Positions 10,770 through 22,700 of a stretch of DNA of 64,000 nucleotides are shown in pieces; the stretch's first letter is position 1; each line of letters begins with the position of its first letter. The stretch spans positions 1-64,000 of the forward strand of contig MEDY01000089.1 in the NCBI GenBank assembly GCA_001724265.1. Reading direction: 5' to 3'. A program made the position numbers and the translations under genes. The notes beneath the pieces were generated by a model. That model saw only the letters and a program-made list of their open reading frames with translations, was not told the DNA's origin and did no database searches. This DNA comes from Rhizaria sp. SCN 62-66 (Eukaryota; Rhizaria, unplaced).

Positions 10770-11227
10770 GCAGGATCGGCAGAGCGCGGCTGAGTGGACA
10801 GATAGAAGACTGCTGGAGAGAAAAATTAGAGCGAAAAATAATCAATTAAAAGTGGTTGTGAGTTATACCGGGGTTTTATCGGCCTTGACGATAAGTTGAA
10901 TGAGCTGAGGTGAGGGGACAAAATCAAATCTGGGCGCGGAGGCAAACCACCGAGAAACACCACAAAACAATTTAGCTCCAGATCGAACTTTCACTTCTTT
11001 GTTCTCGGCACCCCAGCCGTCTCTATTATCACAACTTCGGCAATGTTTTAACACCGCCTTTAATTGCTTATGTTTTTAATTGTTTTGTGCTCACATTTCG
11101 TTCTATCGCTGGCTCTGGCTTTGCTTTTGCCTAGAGTCGAGTCACCACCACACCTGGTTGTGTCTTCGCTATTCACCCCTAGACCTAGTCACAGCCTTCG
11201 CTCACGCGCTCAGCATTCTTCTCACCA
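10770..11227. promoter_or_regulatory. Divergent intergenic region
   Basis: These 458 nt separate the starts of the minus-strand 1823-residue gene and the plus-strand NF-YC-like gene, so both promoters must lie here. The middle is AT-rich and the part nearest 11228 is pyrimidine-rich. I cannot point to a specific element. Confidence 0.45.
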
Positions 11228-12020
11228 ATGAGTAGTGGTACGTGTCTATCTTTATTTACTCTGTGTTTCTCCCGGAACTCTACTCTTTGCCTACTTTGAC
11301 GCTCGTTGTTACCTTTCTCTGATCCCTCCACTGAAGTGGTTTCTCATCTGCTCACTATCATTCTTGCACTCCCATATCTCTCTCTCAATCATATATCCCG
11401 TATTTTATGCTGAATTTGACGCTTTTGTCTCCTCTTATCACCCTCACAGAGGACCCTAGCAACGCCGTACTGCCCCTGGCTCGCATCAAGCGCCTGATGC
11501 GCAGCGACGAGGATGTTCGTGTACGTGACAACTGTGCCGCATATATCTCGCTGAAATCAAAATGTTTATCTTAAAGAACAACAAGGAACACTTTTATAGT
11601 TATGATAAATCAATCTGTATAACTTTGTGACACAATGTTCTACTTTCACCGACTTGTGTCAATTTGCCATACTCACTTAATCTCACTCCTCAATCTCTCC
11701 CCCATTTGCCGCCCCTCGCCCGCCGCCACCACTGACAGATGATCTCCGCTGAGACACCCGTGCTCTTCTCCCGCGCGTGCGAGCTCTTTATCGCGGACCT
11801 GACGTCCGCGGCGCACGCGGCGGCGCAGCAGGACGGCGAGCGCATCCTCGACCGCAACCACGTCATGCGCGCGATCGCCACGGACCCGCGCTTCGACTTC
11901 CTCCGCATGGTCATGCCCGCGAATCCGGCTGCGACGACCGCGGCGGGCGCCGGAGCGGGCGCCGCTGGCGTCGGCGCGGGCGGCATGATGGGCGACGGCG
12001 ACGACGAGGATGACGAGTAA
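11228..12020 (+). CDS. NF-Y subunit C-like histone-fold transcription factor
   Basis: Three exons (11228-11237, 11450-11520, 11739-12020) give 120 residues. Both donors are GTACGT and the introns are 212 and 218 nt. The core reads LPLARIKRLMRSDEDVR, then MISAETPVLFSRACELFI, then LDRNHVMRAIATDPRFDFL, which is the histone fold of the HAP5/NF-YC group, including the ISAE-P-VLF helix and the F-DFL end. NF-YC pairs with NF-YB and, with NF-YA, binds CCAAT boxes. The related DRAP1 and POLE4 proteins share the fold, so the exact orthology is not settled by eye. The short C-terminus is Ala/Gly-rich and then acidic. The protein is shorter than animal NF-YC because it lacks a Gln-rich activation tail. 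The gene ends in TAA. It is convergent with the NEK kinase gene. Confidence 0.85.
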
Positions 12021-13014
12021 GCGTCAAATTGAGTATGAGTAAAGTTATGGCGATAAGAGAAGAGTTGATACTGTGATTGGCTGTGATATAAACATTACAG
12101 TTTGAATTTCAATTAGAATTTGATGAAAATACACCAAAAAACACTATTAAACCAAAGACGAGCGTCGACCTGACTGAGCTTGCGGTATAATCCTATTGAA
12201 GCAAGCATATAACGTTGTTGCGATAAGTATGTTTGTTGGAAAGCAATATAATGTATTATTTGTCCGTCATCATCAATGACGAATAAATGAGGAATAACAA
12301 CAAAATGAGGAACTAAGACACAATTTCAAATCATGCGCATTCAGCCATTCGTGTCGTGCTCAAAGCACAGTAAGCTCTTAAACACACTCAAAACATGTCA
12401 TGAGCATGTGAAGCTATCAAGTGAGTGCGTTGCTTCGCTTCTATCATGCTCTCTTTCTCTGTCTGTGTCGCCGTAACAGTAACTGGCACTGTTGATCGTA
12501 CTTACATGTTAAGACTTACGACTAGCGGCAGTGCTAGGAGGAAGAGCAAGTAAGTGGGAGCAACAAACGTACAGTCAAAGAAGCAAGACCAGGCGTCACA
12601 ACGAACACTGACGAGTGTTAGTAATGCAACAATGACAGATTAGCAGAAGGATAAGAGAATAAAGAACTGTGCGCAAAGCAGAGACGAAAACAACGAGCGA
12701 GCTCGATTATTCGTGTGTTTTGTTGGTTTTGATTGTTGATTGTTATTTGCTATAAATTATAATCGCGTAATGATTTTGTACTTGTAATACTAAAAACTAT
12801 GATTGCATGAAAATATTACGAAAAACTATGTGAATCTGTGTGTTTCTTGTCGTAACAAGAACAAAAGTTTGAAAGGAGTCGATCTTGAGTCAATCAGTCA
12901 AAGAGAAAAGAGAGAAACAGACAAAAGAAAGAAAGAGTGACTTGACGGAACAATGTCACCAAACAAATCAACTCCAAGAACAGAGAAGAGGAAGGTTACC
13001 GGTTAGTTCTTTCG
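12021..13014. other. Convergent intergenic spacer
   Basis: This AT-rich DNA lies between two 3' ends (NF-YC-like and the kinase gene). It contains no supported reading frame and should hold the two 3' UTRs and polyadenylation signals. Confidence 0.5.
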
Positions 13015-16000
13015 TTAGTTCCTCCTGAACGACGCCAGTCCAAAGGCCTGCTCGCCGGTGGCTGCCAGCGTCGCCGCCAACGAGCCCTGAGCCCCCATAC
13101 CGCCACGGCCTTGGCCTTGCTGTTGCGGCTGCCGGTAATGTCCCTGTCCTTGCTGCTGCTGCTGCTGCTGCTGCTGGAGAGCGAGTTGCTGCTGCAGACT
13201 CATCTGCTGCGGCGGCGGCTGCATGCCCCCCCTCGGCCCCATCACAGGCCCGCTACTGATATTCCCCCCGCCGCCGCCGCCGCCGCCGCCGCCCTGAGGC
13301 AGGCGGGGGTTCCTGGCGACGAGGCGCCGCGCCTCACCCACCGTGCGCGGCCGGTCATACCCCGGCGGCAGCCGCCCGCCAGCAGCAGCGCCAGCGGCAG
13401 CGCCGCCGGGAGCGCTGAAGCCCTGGGGGCCGGCGCCGGCGCTGCTCGCGACAGGCACCGAGCCCGCGGTGTGGGCGTGGGCGGGGGCGTTGTTGTAGCG
13501 GGACACGGGGCCCGCGCGCGAGGCCGACTGGGAGCCGTACATCGGGCCCGCGGCGGCAGCGCTGCTGTTGTTGCTGTTGTTGACGGCCCCCAGGTCCAGG
13601 CGGTAGTCGCCCGCGCCGCCGCTGCTGCTGTCGAGGCGGCCGCGGCGGGGCGTGCCCAGTGAGCCCATTCCCAGTCCAGCGCCAGCGCCAGTGCCAGCGG
13701 CGGCGCGGGCGCCGGAGAGCGTGCCGGCGAGACTGCTGCCGGCGCTGAGCTTGGCCGCGTTCCCGTACATCAGTCCGCCGCCGCTAGGACCGTTGTGGCC
13801 AGCGCTCTGGCCGCTCTGGCGGTACACTGAGGACGGGTAGGGGGGCTGCACGGCGGCGTGGGTGTACTCGTACTCGTACACCTCGCCGCCACTGCCGCCG
13901 CCGCCGCCGTTGCCGTAGCCAGCGCCGCCAGTGTAGCCGTTGGCGTTGCCGCCGTTGCCACTGTTGAGCGAGTTGAGGTATGCACCGTAGCCGTTGTAGC
14001 CCGCGCCCTCCGCGCCGCCGGAGCCGCTGTTGTTGCGCGAATGGTGTGCGCTGCCGCTCGCAGTGCCAGCGCTGTACTGCGGCAGAGACTGCTGCTGCTG
14101 CTGGTGGTGCAACTCGTCGCTATAGTGCTGTTGCTGGGGCGGGTAGTCGGTGCCGCCGTAGTGCTGCTGGCTGCTGCTGCTGGTGTAAAACTGCCCTTGC
14201 TGCTGCGGGTTGTTGTTGTTGCTGAATGGACCGCTGTGGTGTTGGTTCGCATTGGCCGCGCCGTAGCTGGCGCCGGCGCCGGCGCCTCTGATGCTGTGGC
14301 TGTTGGGGTGGGGCGCCCCGCCCGCGGAGTACGACACGCGCATCCGCCGCTCAGTCGGCCCCGCGCCGCCGCCCTGGCCGCCGCCGCCGCCGCCGACGGT
14401 GCGGACAGGGACACTTACATTGCCGTGGGCGCCGCTTACATTGGCCGGAAGGGAGCCCGAGTTCGAGGCCCCCGCCAGGCTGTTGCTGAAGGGCCCGCTC
14501 CCGCTCGCCGCAGGAGCGGTGCTGCCCGCGATGCGCGCGCCCGAGGTACTTAGACTCGCGTGTAAGTACCCACCGCCGCCATCGTCGTTGTTGACGGAGC
14601 CAGCGCGCGCGGTCGAGGGCGTTCCGGGCGGCGCGTAACCCTGATTGGCGTGGGAATTCGTGCTTGCGTTCATCGCGCGCGCGGTGCGGGGGGTGCCCAG
14701 ACCCATCGCGTTGTTCCCACCGCCGCCGCCGCTGCCGCCGCCGCCAACAGGGACGTCGTCGTGGTTGTGGTACACCGCCGCGGGGGAAGCGCCGCCACCG
14801 CCACTGTACAAGTCAGCATTGTCGTTGCTGTTCAGGGGCCGCAGAGGGCCGCCAGAGCCAGGCCTGGAGGTCGTGCCGGTGCCGGCGCCAGAGTCAGAGC
14901 TCTGGTAGCCGCCGCCGCCGCCGTAGTGACCGTGGGTGTGACCGTGGGAGTGACCGTGAGCGGGGCCGCCGGGGTAATTGCCGTTGTCGTAGTTCTCGCC
15001 GGCGTTGCTGCTGCTAGCGTACTACCGGCTGTTGCTGTAGCCATTGTTGTACTGCTGCTGCTGCTGTAACTGCATTTGGTGTTGCTGCATTTGCTGCTGC
15101 TGCTGCTGCTGCTGGTGCGCGTACGTGTTATACCCGCCGCCCAGCAGCCCGCCGGTGCCGGATCCGCCCAGCTGCTCCCGCTTGCGCGCCTCCACGGCCG
15201 CGCGGTCGGTGCCGCCCGCGCGCCGCACGGCCGAAGCCATCTCGGCCGCGCGGCGGTCGGCCTCGGCCAGCTTGCGCGCCAGCATCGCCTCGCGGGTACT
15301 TAGACCGCCGGGGGTACTTAGACCGGGGCCCGGGGCAGGGGAGCTGAGACCACTGTTGTTGCTGCTGTTGGCGTTGCTTGCACCCGTGGTGGTCGTTGTG
15401 TGCGCGGTCTGGACGGGGTACTGCGAGTGCTGATGCAGAGTCGCCTGGTTGCTGTTCTGGTACTCCGAGCCAGCGCCAGAGCTAGAGCCAGAGGGGCCAG
15501 AGCCGAGGAGACCGTGAGCAGAGTGACCGTGAGCGGCGTCGTCATTGTTAGCCACAGGCGCAGGCGCAGGCACAGGGACCGATGCCCAGGACCGCTGGCG
15601 CACATGCGTCCTCCCCCCAGCGCCCGCGCCAGAGCCAGTGGAGCCGGGGCCGGAGCCGGGGGGCGGCTGCGGAGTCAGGAGACCGGGCCCGCCGTTGCCG
15701 TTGCCGTTGGGGGAAGTGAACGGCGAGGGCTGCGACGGCGGCCGCGGCTGCATCGGCTTTGCGCCACCAGAGGTTGAGTTCGCAACGCTGACACTGACGC
15801 CAGCGATCCCGGAACCACTTCCGCTCGAGGTCACAGCGGTGGCAGCGGCAGCGGGGGGCTGGGGCGACACCGGCAGCGGCGTGTCGTTGGTAACCACGGT
15901 GGGCTGCGGCGGGGCGCCGATGACGACGCCGCCGTGGATGCTGCTGTCGCCCGCGATGCGCGGCGTCGCCGAAGTACTGACACCAGAGGTACTTCCACCG

Positions 16001-18857
16001 CCGCTGCCGCTGCCATTAGCGGTGGGCGGCCGCGCGCGCGCGCTGAAGGCCCCGGGCGCCTCCGCGCCGCCGCGACCGCCGCTGCTGGTGCCGGGGCGGG
16101 GGCCGACAGGCCGCTCGTCGTAAGCCGTAGCAGCGTTGTGTTGCCGTGGGGGCTGCTGGGACTGGGACTGCGGCGGCTCGAAGGTCTCCAGGAGGGGGTA
16201 GGCGGCGGCGATGGCGCTGTCGAGCGCGGCCGAACCTGACAGCGTGGCCGTAGCGGCGGTAGCGGTGTGGGCGGTGATGGCAGCAGGGATCGGTCGGTCG
16301 ATGACAATACTAGCTGCAGTGATGTCATCGTCGTCGTCCTCAGGATTGCTATTGCCGTTGCCGTTGTTGTTGTGATACATGCCGCCGACAGGATCAGCGC
16401 CGGAGCCGGCGTGCGAGAACGAGTGCGCATTGCCGTGGCTGCCATCGGAGCCGTCGACGTTGTTTGACGCCATCCGCAGCAGCAGGTTGTCGGCGTCGGC
16501 CACGAACGAGTTGTTCACACCACCGCTCTTGCTGGTCTTGGTGATCGTCATCACGTGCCCGGTCTCAGTCGCAGTCCCAGTCGCACCAGTCGTGTTCGCG
16601 GCCGTGTTCGTGGTGGTGATCAGCCCGGGTGCCAAAGGCTTGCGCTCCGCGATAAGCGTGCCGTTGGGGCCGAGCACGGCCTGCACGGGGAACGCGTCCG
16701 TGCGCCACATCGCGCTGTCATCCACGTTCACGGCCGCCACGCCCGCGCTCACCACTGGGGCGCCCGCGATCTCAAAGCTGGCGCCAGCGATCGGGTTGCC
16801 GTGAGCGTTGACCTTGATGGTGTCGCCGCTACGGACTGTGGTGGTGCCGCCAGCAATAGCGTTGACGTTGCCATTGGCAGTCGTGAGCGCGCTCGTCGTG
16901 TTGGAGGCGCCCGGCAGCGCTTTGCCCTCGTACACGGCCGTATCGGGGTACAGCTCCGCCGCGGCCGCGCGCGCCGCCGCCGCCGCAGCGCCGTTGGTGG
17001 CGTTGGCGGGGCCGTTGACCTGAGCGTAGTCCTCGAAGTCGTCGGCGTACTCAGTGTCGCCGAGCTTGTTGTTGATGCTGGCTTTATTCCCAGCGTTGGC
17101 GTCATTGCTGTTGGTCTGGTTCGCAGCAGCAGCAGCAGCAGCAGTGGTGTTGTTGGCGGTGGGATAGGCAGACGCTGGGAGCCCAGCCGCCGCCGCAGCC
17201 GCAGTCGCCGTCGCGTTCGCATTGGTGGCAGTGCTGCTTGACTCCTGCGCGTTGCTGTTGTTGCTGTTGTTGTTTGCGCGCAGCTGCTGCTGCTCGCGGA
17301 GATGCTGCTCCCACACGGGGTCGACCTCGAGCGACTCGCCCTCGGGCCACGAGCACCGCGCGTCGAGCACGCGCAGTCTCGCCAGCGCCTCGTGCACGTC
17401 CGGCCGGTCGTCGGGGCTTTTAGACAACAGCGCGTCAATCAGGTCGCTCAGCCCCGTCGAGTACAGTGACCCGATGCCCGGGAGAGCCTTGAGCGGCGTG
17501 TGGGGCTCCAGCACGATGAGCCGCACCAGCGACAGGATGTTGTTGGCCTGAGAGAGATAGAGAGTCGAGATCAAAGCAAAAGAGTGAGAAAGATGGATTC
17601 GAGGATTCGAGGACGTATAACTGAGAATACGACAATACAATGATTTAAAGAACTAAAAAAGATTTAAAAGGAGCATAGAATACATAAAGTTACATGCTAC
17701 ACAGTTGTAATGTCTTTGCATGATCGATTACAGTCTGACTGCAAGCCGTACCTGGAAGGGCCTCTCAAGCGCGCAGAGCTCGTACAGCACGACTCCGAGC
17801 GACCAGATGTCGCTCTTATAGTCGTAGGGCTGCGCCTTGGCCAGCTCGGGCGAGAGGTAAAAGGGCGTGCCGCACTGCGTGTTTGCGTTGTCGAGCGTGT
17901 TGTCCATCTTGCGGGCGACGCCAAAGTCGGCGAGCTTGACCTCGTTCTCGGCCGTGAGCAGGATGTTGGCCGTCTTGATATCGCGGTGCAGCACCTTGCG
18001 GTCGTGCAAGTAGCCCAGCGCGAAGCCCGACGACAGCGCCCAGTGCAGCACGCGCTTCTCGCTGAAGTGGCGCCGCCTCATGAACGCCTCGTTGCACTTG
18101 CCGCCGCCGAGCGGCGACACGCCGGGCTTCACACCGCCGCCGCTGCCGCCGCCTCCGCCGGGTTTGCGGGCCGCCGCGGCCGCCGCGGCAGCCACGGCGG
18201 CGGGCCCCGCGGCGCGCTCGGCCTCGTTGCGCGGCAGCGCGGCGCGGTGCGCGATGCGGACGGCGAGGTCGCGGCCGGCAGCGTACTCCATGACGATGGC
18301 GACGACGCGCTCGCCGGCCTCGAAGGCGCCGTAGACTTTGATGATGTTGGGGTGCTTCATCGCCTGCAGCAGACGCGCCTCGCGGACGGCGGCGCGTGTG
18401 GCGGCGGCGTAGGCGGCGGCGTCCGAGGCGGCCGAGCCCGCGGAGGCGTCGGGCTGGATGGTGACCTCTTTGAGGACGATGCGTGTGCGGTTCTCATCCT
18501 CGGCCAGATAGACCGTGCCGTAGCTGCCGCGGCCTGGAGACACACACAAAGGGACAGAAAGAGAGAGAATAGAGCAAAACAAAACAGAAACACACAGGAA
18601 AATGAACAAGGGGAGTCGAAAAGAGTTGGAGAGAGCGAGCGAGGACGAAACGTTGGTCAATAAGCGAGACGATATAAGATGAAGGACGACGAACCAAGTA
18701 CACCGAGTTTGTGGAAGCGAGCGCCGCTGCCACCACCGCCACTGCCACTGCCACTGCTGGCAGCGTTGCTGTTGCTGCTGCTCGCAGTGGTCGAGACGTT
18801 GTTGTTGCTGCCGCCGCTCGGAGGTGGCAGCGCTGGCCCCATCGGTGGCGCTGACAT
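13015..18857 (-). CDS. NIMA-related (NEK) serine/threonine kinase with a 1450-residue low-complexity tail
   Basis: Three exons (18857-18704, 18533-17752, 17547-13015) encode 1822 residues. The glycine loop KLGRGSYGTVY is rebuilt across intron 1 in phase 1. Further kinase motifs are VLKEV (lysine), VLHRDIKTANILL (catalytic loop), ADFGVAR, GTPFYLSPEL and YDYKSDIWSLGVVLYEL, followed by the C-lobe RPDVHEAL. The combination HRDIKTANILL and GTPFYLSPE is typical of NEKs, which act in cilia, mitosis and microtubule control. A loop of about 80 residues, Ala/Gly-rich, is inserted in the middle of the catalytic domain, before the EKRVLHWALSSGFALGYLH helix. The tail after about residue 375 is Gln, Asn, Ser and Gly rich. 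A TAG at 15024-15022 (codon 1154) lies in frame inside the tail, and a TAA at 13017-13015 ends the gene. The start is the first in-frame ATG downstream of a TAA. Confidence 0.85.
15022..15024 (-). other. In-frame TAG in the NEK kinase tail
   Basis: The same Asn/Ser/Gly/Tyr-rich composition continues on both sides (context YSNSR-TAG-YASSSNAGENYDN). The downstream 669 codons would otherwise lack a kinase domain and a promoter. Confidence 0.85.
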
Positions 18858-19754
18858 GTCGGCGGCGACGGTAGAGACGGCGGCGACGACTGCGACGCGC
18901 GCGCGGGCGGACGACACCGGCTGGCTCTGTTGCTGCGGCGGGTGGCGCGAGTCGGCGAGGGGGCGCTGCGGGGCGCGGGGCAAGATGCTGCGCTGAGCTG
19001 GCGGGAGCGAGCCTTAGGGCTCAGACAAGACGCTAGGCAGGGAGAGAGGAGTTGGGGGTGGCGAACCAGCTGGCTCCTGATGGAATATGGGGCGCGTGAA
19101 GAAACAGCAAATAAAAATTTGGATGAGCAAGCACAGGAGATAACTTATAGATCAAACATAAAGCCGCAGCATCGCTCAGGATACCATGAAAAGCCACCGA
19201 TTTAAACCATGAAACTCTCGCCAGAAACCGTACTCAACTTGGCTTGCTTGCTCCTCGCACTCGGTTCTCAAAAAATTACTGTCCGAACCAAAAAGTGGGC
19301 GAGATCACAATCTGGACCGTTCGTGTCAGGTGAAGGACGAGTTTTCGAGGTGAAATGACAGATCTGTGCCATAGATTCGTGATAATATTATCGCTAAACC
19401 GATAGATAGGTGATTATACTACTTGCTTTCTACTAATTTCTGCCTTGAAACATATTATCTTGACCTCTGGGCCACGAAAGGCGAAGGCCGCTGAGCCCGG
19501 CGAAGACCTCCCCCTTATAGCCCCACTTGGTTGGACTTTGTTTTGTTTGTTTCCACGTCTGCCTGTGCTTTATTTCACACGCTCTTACTTTATTCCTTTT
19601 TTACGATACTTTTCACATCTATTAGTGCAACTTGGGGTCTATTAAACACGCTAAAAACATTGTCTTGTCCCTGTTAAAGGCCTTGCCCCTCCGCTGTCGG
19701 CGTCCCACGACACTAACTGTTACAACAATCGCCCCACACACGGTCCCATTCGTC
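18858..19754. promoter_or_regulatory. Divergent intergenic region between NEK kinase and the giant gene
   Basis: The 897 nt hold both promoters. The 160 nt next to the kinase start are GC-rich and open in the kinase frame, but contain a TAA and no ATG, so I treat them as 5' UTR. The centre is AT-rich. A CTTATAG sequence near 19513 is a possible TATA-like element, which I cannot confirm. Confidence 0.4.
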
Positions 19755-22700
19755 ATGCAAAGGTCCTGCGCGCGGTACACTACTATTTTTGCTGGCCTTT
19801 TCCTTTGTGTCACTTTCCTCTTTCCGGCCAACGCCATCCCATTGGCCCCAGAAAGGTCCTTCAAAATCGCTGCCGACAACACAGCCCCAGTCACGTCGAC
19901 CGCTTCAAACTCCGCTGTTTCCACTCCGGCCCTCACTAACACTGTCACTGAAGACGATGCCCATTACGGCCTATATCTTACCGATCAATCGGGGCCCTTC
20001 ACAGGTTTTAACCCCACTTCTGTCACTGTTGCAGATGCAGATCCGGCCTCTGCCAACGGAGCCGCTCATCTGGCCCTCCCCTTGAGCGCAGAGGAAAATG
20101 ATAGTACTCACACAGAGAGCGGTGTCCACGAGTCGCTCCTCGAGCGCACCCTGCGCAAAGCGTCTAGTGCACGCTCTCACAAAACACCAACCGCTCGTTC
20201 AGGCGTCTCTAGCTCTGATTCTCTTTCTCGCCCCGGCTCAAGCACTCGCTCCGGCTCCCACTTGAATTACGGTGATGCTGGCCTGTCAGCTCGCGCGAGC
20301 GCAACTGCGAGTGCTCGCATTATCGACGCGTCCCCCAGGCCCAGCTTTTTCTCGCAGCCGTTCTTTCCCACTGATGACGAGGAGCCCCCCCCGACAGACC
20401 CCGTCGGCGACGACACCGAAGACGAAGAAGAGCCCGTCGAATCAATGGACATCGACCCGTCGTACACGTTCGCGAGCGAGACGCTTTTGGTCATCCCTGA
20501 CTCCTCATCGGGCGCGACCTATACGCTGTCGATTGACGGCACATTTACCATCGACGCCATGTTGGCCGACCTCGCGCTCAACACCTGGATTGAGATCGTG
20601 TCCACCAACACGACCGCGATGACCCTCGTCTCCGGCTCCGTTTCTTCGACCTCGTCCACCTGCTCGTTCGTCTCGGCCTCGGCCTCGACGGTGCGCGCGC
20701 TGTTAACCGCCGCGCCTACCACCCATCTCCAATACGCGACCACCACGTGTCAATTCCGCAATCTCCGTCTGCTGTACGTCGGCACGTCGGCGTGGGCGAC
20801 GACGTCGAGCCCTTTCGTGCTCAACTCGGCGATCCTGGCGCTGCGCGTGCAGTCCAGGGGCACCATGCTGTTTGGCGCGTCGACGACGACGCTGTCGCTG
20901 ACCAACAGCGGCGTCACGACGCCGTGCTCCTACATCAGCGGCATCGACCGCCGCGTGAATCGCGCTTCGTTGACTGCGACGCGCATGGTGACGTCGACAC
21001 TGCGCATGTTCATCTACCCCATCGTCGACGCCAGCGCGATGGCAACGACGTTCACGCTCACCGTGGCTGCCAGCTGCAACTCGGTCACGGCCACGCACGG
21101 CAGCCCATCCGGCATAAACAAGTACGACTCGTCCGTTAACGCGCCCTACCGCGTGCTGTACTTCGACTTCACCAAGACGTTCCCGCTTGACGAGGCCGAC
21201 GACCACCTGATCGACCCGACGTGCTACACCGTCACGATGACGTCCATGGGTACTGCGCGCAGGCTTACTGAGGTTCTCCGCACAATCACGTCGGCGACCT
21301 CAATGCACGACTTTGCCATTTACCCCGTTGGTGTCAAAATCTCCTCTCTCGCGACGCCCAGCATGGCGACTAATGACGTGCTGCTGTCCACAGACTGGGA
21401 GATGCTGATCTGGCGCCTGCAGAACTCTAACCTAAACGCTAACCTCACCGTCACTTGCGACATTTTGGGGGCGTATTTCACTTCTGACGCGCAGCGTGTC
21501 CCATCCGCCACGTCGGGCGTAACAGAGCTGGCCTGCACCGGCAGCACTGTCGTCGACGGCAATCTGGTTTTGTACGGCTGCCCGAAGTACACGCTGCCGA
21601 CAGACGGCCATCTCGAGACGTTCGTGGCGCGATTCAGTGATGTCATTTTGACTTACGCTACGTTCAACGCGATCCTCGGGACAAACACGATGGTTGCGCG
21701 AACTTTCGGGCTAACTAACAAGGCCAACAACGTTGTCATCACACAGCAGAACACAGACGCTAGCGACGACACGCTCGTCATCGCCGACTCCAAGACGGGC
21801 TTCCTCGTCCGAGGCTACTCCCGAGGCGCCAAGTCGTTCTCCTCCACCAACTCGCAGTCAGCGTCGCCCACAGTGACACACCAGGTCAACATGGCCTACT
21901 CGATCAGGCTGTTCTTTTTCCGCCGCGTGACCAACTACTACATCTCAGTCTCGACCAACTACCACGTCAGCCCGGTGAGTGCGACTGTGCCGGTCGACTC
22001 ATGCGCGACGAAAGGAGCATTGGTTTTCAATTGCACCTCCAGTACCACCTCAGTCAGTGAAGTCAGGCCTGTGTACTCGATTGACTGGGCTGTGACGACT
22101 TTCGCCGCCTCAGGTTGGACGTTTACATCCAATTTCACGTACATCAAAGCAGGCCTGATCGTCGAAACATCCAACGCGGCCGTTGGCGGCCCGATGTACG
22201 ACACTGTTATCTCCGAGCCGCAGTTCTCGTTCAACCCCGTCTTCACGGAGGAGACGTGGACCGAGTACAACTTTGCGGCCACGTTCTCAATCTTTATCAT
22301 GATGTATCAGTCCACGCTGCAGGGCGATTGGGCTGTCGCGCTCACATCCTCGACCTGCGGCACGCTGCTTGGCAACCCTGCTGTGGAGCTGGTCAATGCG
22401 CCAACGACGCCGGCGTCGTGCGCCACGCGCTACGACGCTACGGGCTACACCAACGTCTCGATGGGGGCCGTTTGCACGTTCACGCCGCCGGCGTTCTACG
22501 TTATGAGGCTGAAGTATGCTTACACACTGAATAACGTTGACCAAACTGCGTATTTTAGTTCCAAGCAAGTGCCAAGCACATGTTTCACGATGACACGTGC
22601 CTCAACCGCGACTATATACGGCCCTGTGACGTATGCAATCCTGCCCAAGGTTCCGAACAACTATTACACGTTCACGTCGTCGTCGTTTACTATGACACCC

